A stretch of 64,000 nt of DNA, from contig JAYWFU010000093.1 of assembly GCA_043778625.1 (NCBI GenBank), forward strand, positions 9,866-73,865, read 5' to 3'. This DNA is from JACMRI01 sp043778625. GTDB lineage: Bacteria > Bacteroidota > Bacteroidia > UBA4408. The position numbers and the translations under genes were made by a program. Under the pieces are notes generated by a model. That model made no database searches and was not told the origin of the DNA. It was given only the letters and a program-made list of their open reading frames with translations. Shown in pieces: positions 63,701 through 64,000 of this stretch (positions are counted from its first letter, which is position 1; every line of letters begins with the position of its first letter).

Positions 63701-64000
63701 TGCGATACTGAAAACATTACTATTCATTTTGTACCATCAGTTACATTGGCTAATCCATTGCCACCAGTAGCGGTAAATGATATTACGAGTACAGGTCCAT
63801 CTACGCCAGTGGTAGTAAACGTTAAGGCTAATGATACCGACCCTAATGGTAACGAAACTTTAGATAAACCAACTATAACTATAGCACCTAAACATGGTAC
63901 AGGAGTAGTTAATGCTGACGGAACAATAACCTATACTCCTGTTGCAGGCTTCACAGGCATTGATACCTTAACTTACCAAGTGTGCGATAATAGCACGCCA
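54743..64000 (+). CDS. Giant secreted repeat adhesin-like protein (runs off window)
   Basis: A frame is open from ATG 54,743 to the window edge (at least 3,086 codons). Residues 1-52 carry an extended N-terminus followed by a hydrophobic signal segment (LCLLTLATLLSINVNAQNC). About 14 Ig/PKD-like repeats follow to about residue 1,375; each has an NAGADQTVC-type start, a GTW and an ITNG segment. A cadherin-like pair comes next (NEDVPYIVSAP, then LNGDSDPEGTVI). From about residue 1,565 to 2,800 there are long thrombospondin-type-3 calcium-binding repeats (DxDNDGI, DLDSDNDGI). Tandem-95/Big-type domains with NDPP and TYTP segments follow to the edge. It is probably a surface adhesin. The C-terminal sorting domain lies beyond the window. 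Confidence 0.9.
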   Translation, partial: MNNTITLNTKTTSIKQLFTQSVASLAITKISTKLCLLTLATLLSINVNAQNCTVNANIDVIICANQTMTLQGNSAGLVSAAGTKWVQVAGPTVVIDNPTALITTVSSFGAGVYTFRLTAKCTDGNTIGDNVVITVKPITNALVLSGNQSSCPGVLSVSANTPASGETGAWSGSGFTFASSSAPSTTVTLPTNSAGAVPVTWTITNANGCSSTSPAVTITNYGGLSPVTAGADQTLGNCYTATQSTSLSGSFGGVGLGNQMGAWLQVSGPNYATVANVNDNNTGVSNLIQGTYTFRWTVSGPCVNGTDDVVITVPAATQSVTSVSASYVSFCQNIATTAILEGTSPEYANETVTWTQTGGPAATIVNPNSSHTTITGLDGSSGYSFTYTLTNTLTGCSSSANGGIYYTNVAPTMAVGADVIGTCNQTNFSVGFTANGGQTRKYTIISGPTGVGTTVDLGGNSGAQTATANLFTAGTYVLRFENFSYGLSCGSAFDDVQITVSTTPSASNAGTTQNLGCGILSSALAGNTPATGIGRWSQLSGPNTATISTPNSPSSNISGLVAGTYMFNWIISNGVGCVDKFSTAIVRVATPLAPTNAGADQTVCAASTIKLSATAPVSSATGAWSVSPSGPTIATINDAKSLVTNLSASTVYTFTWTVTNTCGSVTDNVLVTVGSGAGPTPANAGTDQCLASGTTAATLAANSITSGTGTWAVVSGPNAPTFTNVNSPTSQVTGLVTGNYILTWNSTVASCQTTTDTVQVTINSSTTVANAGTNQTVCGTTITLAGNVPAVGVGTWMQTKGPGGATITSPNSVTSTVIGAIDGTYAFAWVITNGACTTTTDTVAIEKNALPTIANAGADQLSVCNTTSITLVGNTPTVGTGYWSVVGSATNSPSIISVNSASTSVTNLTTGAYTFRWTILNSPTCPPSFDDVLVQLSAPTNAGSDLNYCSRFGVQLIGTDGSTGTWSQVSPVAPVSTITANTNYTATATLIPGNNYVFQYTANAIFGCPSTSDQITIFDSQFATTPNAGPDQDICLTSGSSIMLAGNTPGLGSGTWSLEPISPAGSTITAPTTPNTTVTGLVQGLYIFNWNIGNANCGTFKDVLRVNAYNAPTVAAAGADNANACPTNFKLAGNQPINGLGTWTQISGPNTSTIEFPNQPLSSISNIIPGTYVYRWTIANGPVCTPSTDDVSITFSTLAPTTPNAGINQGLCNLASFNLAGNTITAGIGTWTIIAGSPAGTITSANSEISSVTSITTGIYNFLWTAVNGGCTVIDTVTITNSALPTTANAGIDKTLCPTELLTLVGNKPTSGKGEWKLVTGPTTPIIVAKDSSTTAVAGTSAGVYTFEWVITSGNCTPSSDAIQVTIAPNCVPTIVNEIITTNEDVPYIVSAPTAGGILNNGDTDPGILTVASIVDNPSNGTFVYNNDGTFTYSPNLNFNGKDTAVVSVCNDGSPILCANDTVFITVNPINDAIVVVNESVSTPLNTSITSTILNGDSDPEGTVITINTTLLVAPTNGTISILPSGAFTYIPNTGFVGKDVVVVSICDSDPIPICVNDTIFISVMSDNDKDGIADANDLDDDNDGIVDTDEACFGAGCGAIMGNPAADIDNDGTPNYKDADFCTLNAKGVCTLLDFDGDGIINQFDIDADNDGITDVKESGASDPDNDGVVGTGPYNATTNDTNNNGVIDSVDPAIVGSTPVVPINTDANGLANFVDIDADNDGIVDNIEGQTTASYIAPLGVDANNNGLDDAYETLGVVGIIPTNTDGADAPDYIDLDTDNDGDNDLLEGWDTDNNGTANITPSGTDADNDGLDDAFDANTALINPTNGQVPTSFPNLDNTTGDRDWREANDSDGDGVSNIIDLDDDNDGILDTVEGTGDFDNDGVLNSLDLDSDNDGITDIYESNLTLAQVNMLDANHDGVVDGPTGTNGLPNAVETISNSGVSVVTMDDSDKDSQPDYLDLDADNDGIFDVTESGHASLDTNNDGIVDGTDTDNDGIINNPAIDSNTTFGGTNQTNPDADNDGSPNTEDLDADNDGIFDITENGTASLDTDKNGVVDGTDTDGDGIINAPTLDANATIGGINNPAANADSDVAANYLDLDADNDGILDIRENYFVGLATIDANNDGMFDGVDIDADGIIDNSIIDANTTGIGSFGGTNTVPVNRDGVLASGVTVIDNVPNYLDIDIDNDGIVDNIEAQPTIGYIAPTFTDSDNDGLDDAYDNFVGFGGQGLTNLSNVDGGSSPDYADADSDNDGINDQTEGPGMAATAGDADGDGLLDIYDVNDALANPTNGLVNTTPAGQTPQSFPNTATPLIPQRDWREALDSDSDGITNINDLDNDNDGILDTAEGAGDTDGDGLLDIFDLDSDNDGMPDLYEAGLTPAQLAVLDPNGDGVVGDPSNLTTYDTNGIALVAETAPNSGISLVTPVDTDADGVPNYQDLDSDNDGIFDVTEAGFAANDIDKDGKLDGTDVDADGIIDNPFTDNPATIKGSTPFVQLDTDNDGIPNYLDLDSDNDGITDVAEQGFVDADGNGIIDNFVDADGDGIADNVDKNQDAITAGSSPIIALDTDMDGIPNYLDLDSDNDGVLDIVEVGGTDANNDGRVDDLPVNFTNGLGNSVNPSVSTPGTPQFITGTDTNNDGTPNTYTTDNQDGMGNPNFLDIDADDDGIVDNIEAQLTIGYIAPSTIDTNKNGLDDAYEAGGVLGINPINTDGTDNQDYLDLDSDNDTFVDAIEGWDTDNDGVANITPVGADADKDGLDDAFDLQVLTAGTVYTNGANTQVPTNFPNLDNGFKANEQDWRDVFNYPVIANADVATTTEDIPVIISVLTNDTDNGAVVSGTTTTITTAPKYGTVVVNVNGSITYTPTINYNGNDTLVYNLCDSGVAPLCDTAIVYITITPVNDPPVTSPIAITVAAGMAVPINVAAGSNDPDGQPLTYSYGNPTGVPVIVTVTGSGAIVVTPVNATDTGLVVIPVTVCDNGTPKLCDTENITIHFVPSVTLANPLPPVAVNDITSTGPSTPVVVNVKANDTDPNGNETLDKPTITIAPKHGTGVVNADGTITYTPVAGFTGIDTLTYQVCDNSTP

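Overview
The window is a stretch of chromosome from a low-GC Bacteroidota bacterium, probably Chitinophagales-like or a relative. The evidence is: several type IX secretion (T9SS) sorting domains of type A and type B; DUF4271, DUF4294 and SiaB/SiaC-family genes; promoters of the TTTG-N19-TAnnTTTG type; few Shine-Dalgarno sequences; and a CTnDOT-like tyrosine integrase. The assignment rests on family recognition alone, because no search could be run.

Layout. (1) 1-693: the start of a secreted protein on the minus strand, cut by the window edge. (2) About 1,258-20,540: an integrated element. A leftward lysogeny-type module (small DNA-binding-like gene plus an S24 repressor) faces a rightward operon. 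The operon starts with a DUF4373 replication initiator carrying two perfect 18-bp palindromes. It continues with small membrane proteins, a transglutaminase-like protein, a capsid-sized protein and several small beta-rich proteins, but no recognisable terminase, portal or tail gene. Next comes a surface-protein set: T9SS type A and type B proteins, an outer-membrane barrel and a carbohydrate-binding lipoprotein. The right end holds low-complexity repeats, the truncated end of a large polyvalent mobile-element protein, a RecA-like ATPase, the integrase and a gene relic. I read this as a candidate tailless provirus or satellite-like element that carries cell-surface cargo and has an older mobile-element remnant at its right side.

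(3) 20.7-33.6 kb: housekeeping genes, mostly on the minus strand after the first few: gamma carbonic anhydrase, DUF4271, hemD, tRNA-Ala, dprA, DUF6438, purC, a thioredoxin-fold protein, folP, tRNA-Pro, mnmA, a MORN/YwqK protein, an SPFH protein, mannose-1-phosphate guanylyltransferase and an aminotransferase. (4) 33.6-40.1 kb: an accessory island. It has a RelE-type toxin-antitoxin pair between 114-bp direct repeats, a frameshifted T9SS enzyme-like protein, and a DUF285/BspA-like repeat surface protein with a small lipoprotein gene upstream of it.

(5) 40.3-54.5 kb: core metabolism: leucine-type dehydrogenase, fabD, an unusual flavoprotein disulfide reductase homologue without its active-site cysteines, gpmI, DUF4294, an acyl-CoA carboxylase, SiaB/SiaC, a hydrolase, a ferredoxin-type reductase, penicillin acylase, folE and miaA. 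(6) 54,743-64,000: the first 3,086 codons of a giant secreted repeat protein (Ig/PKD-like repeats, then long thrombospondin-type-3 calcium-binding repeats, then cadherin-like tandem domains), open at the window edge.
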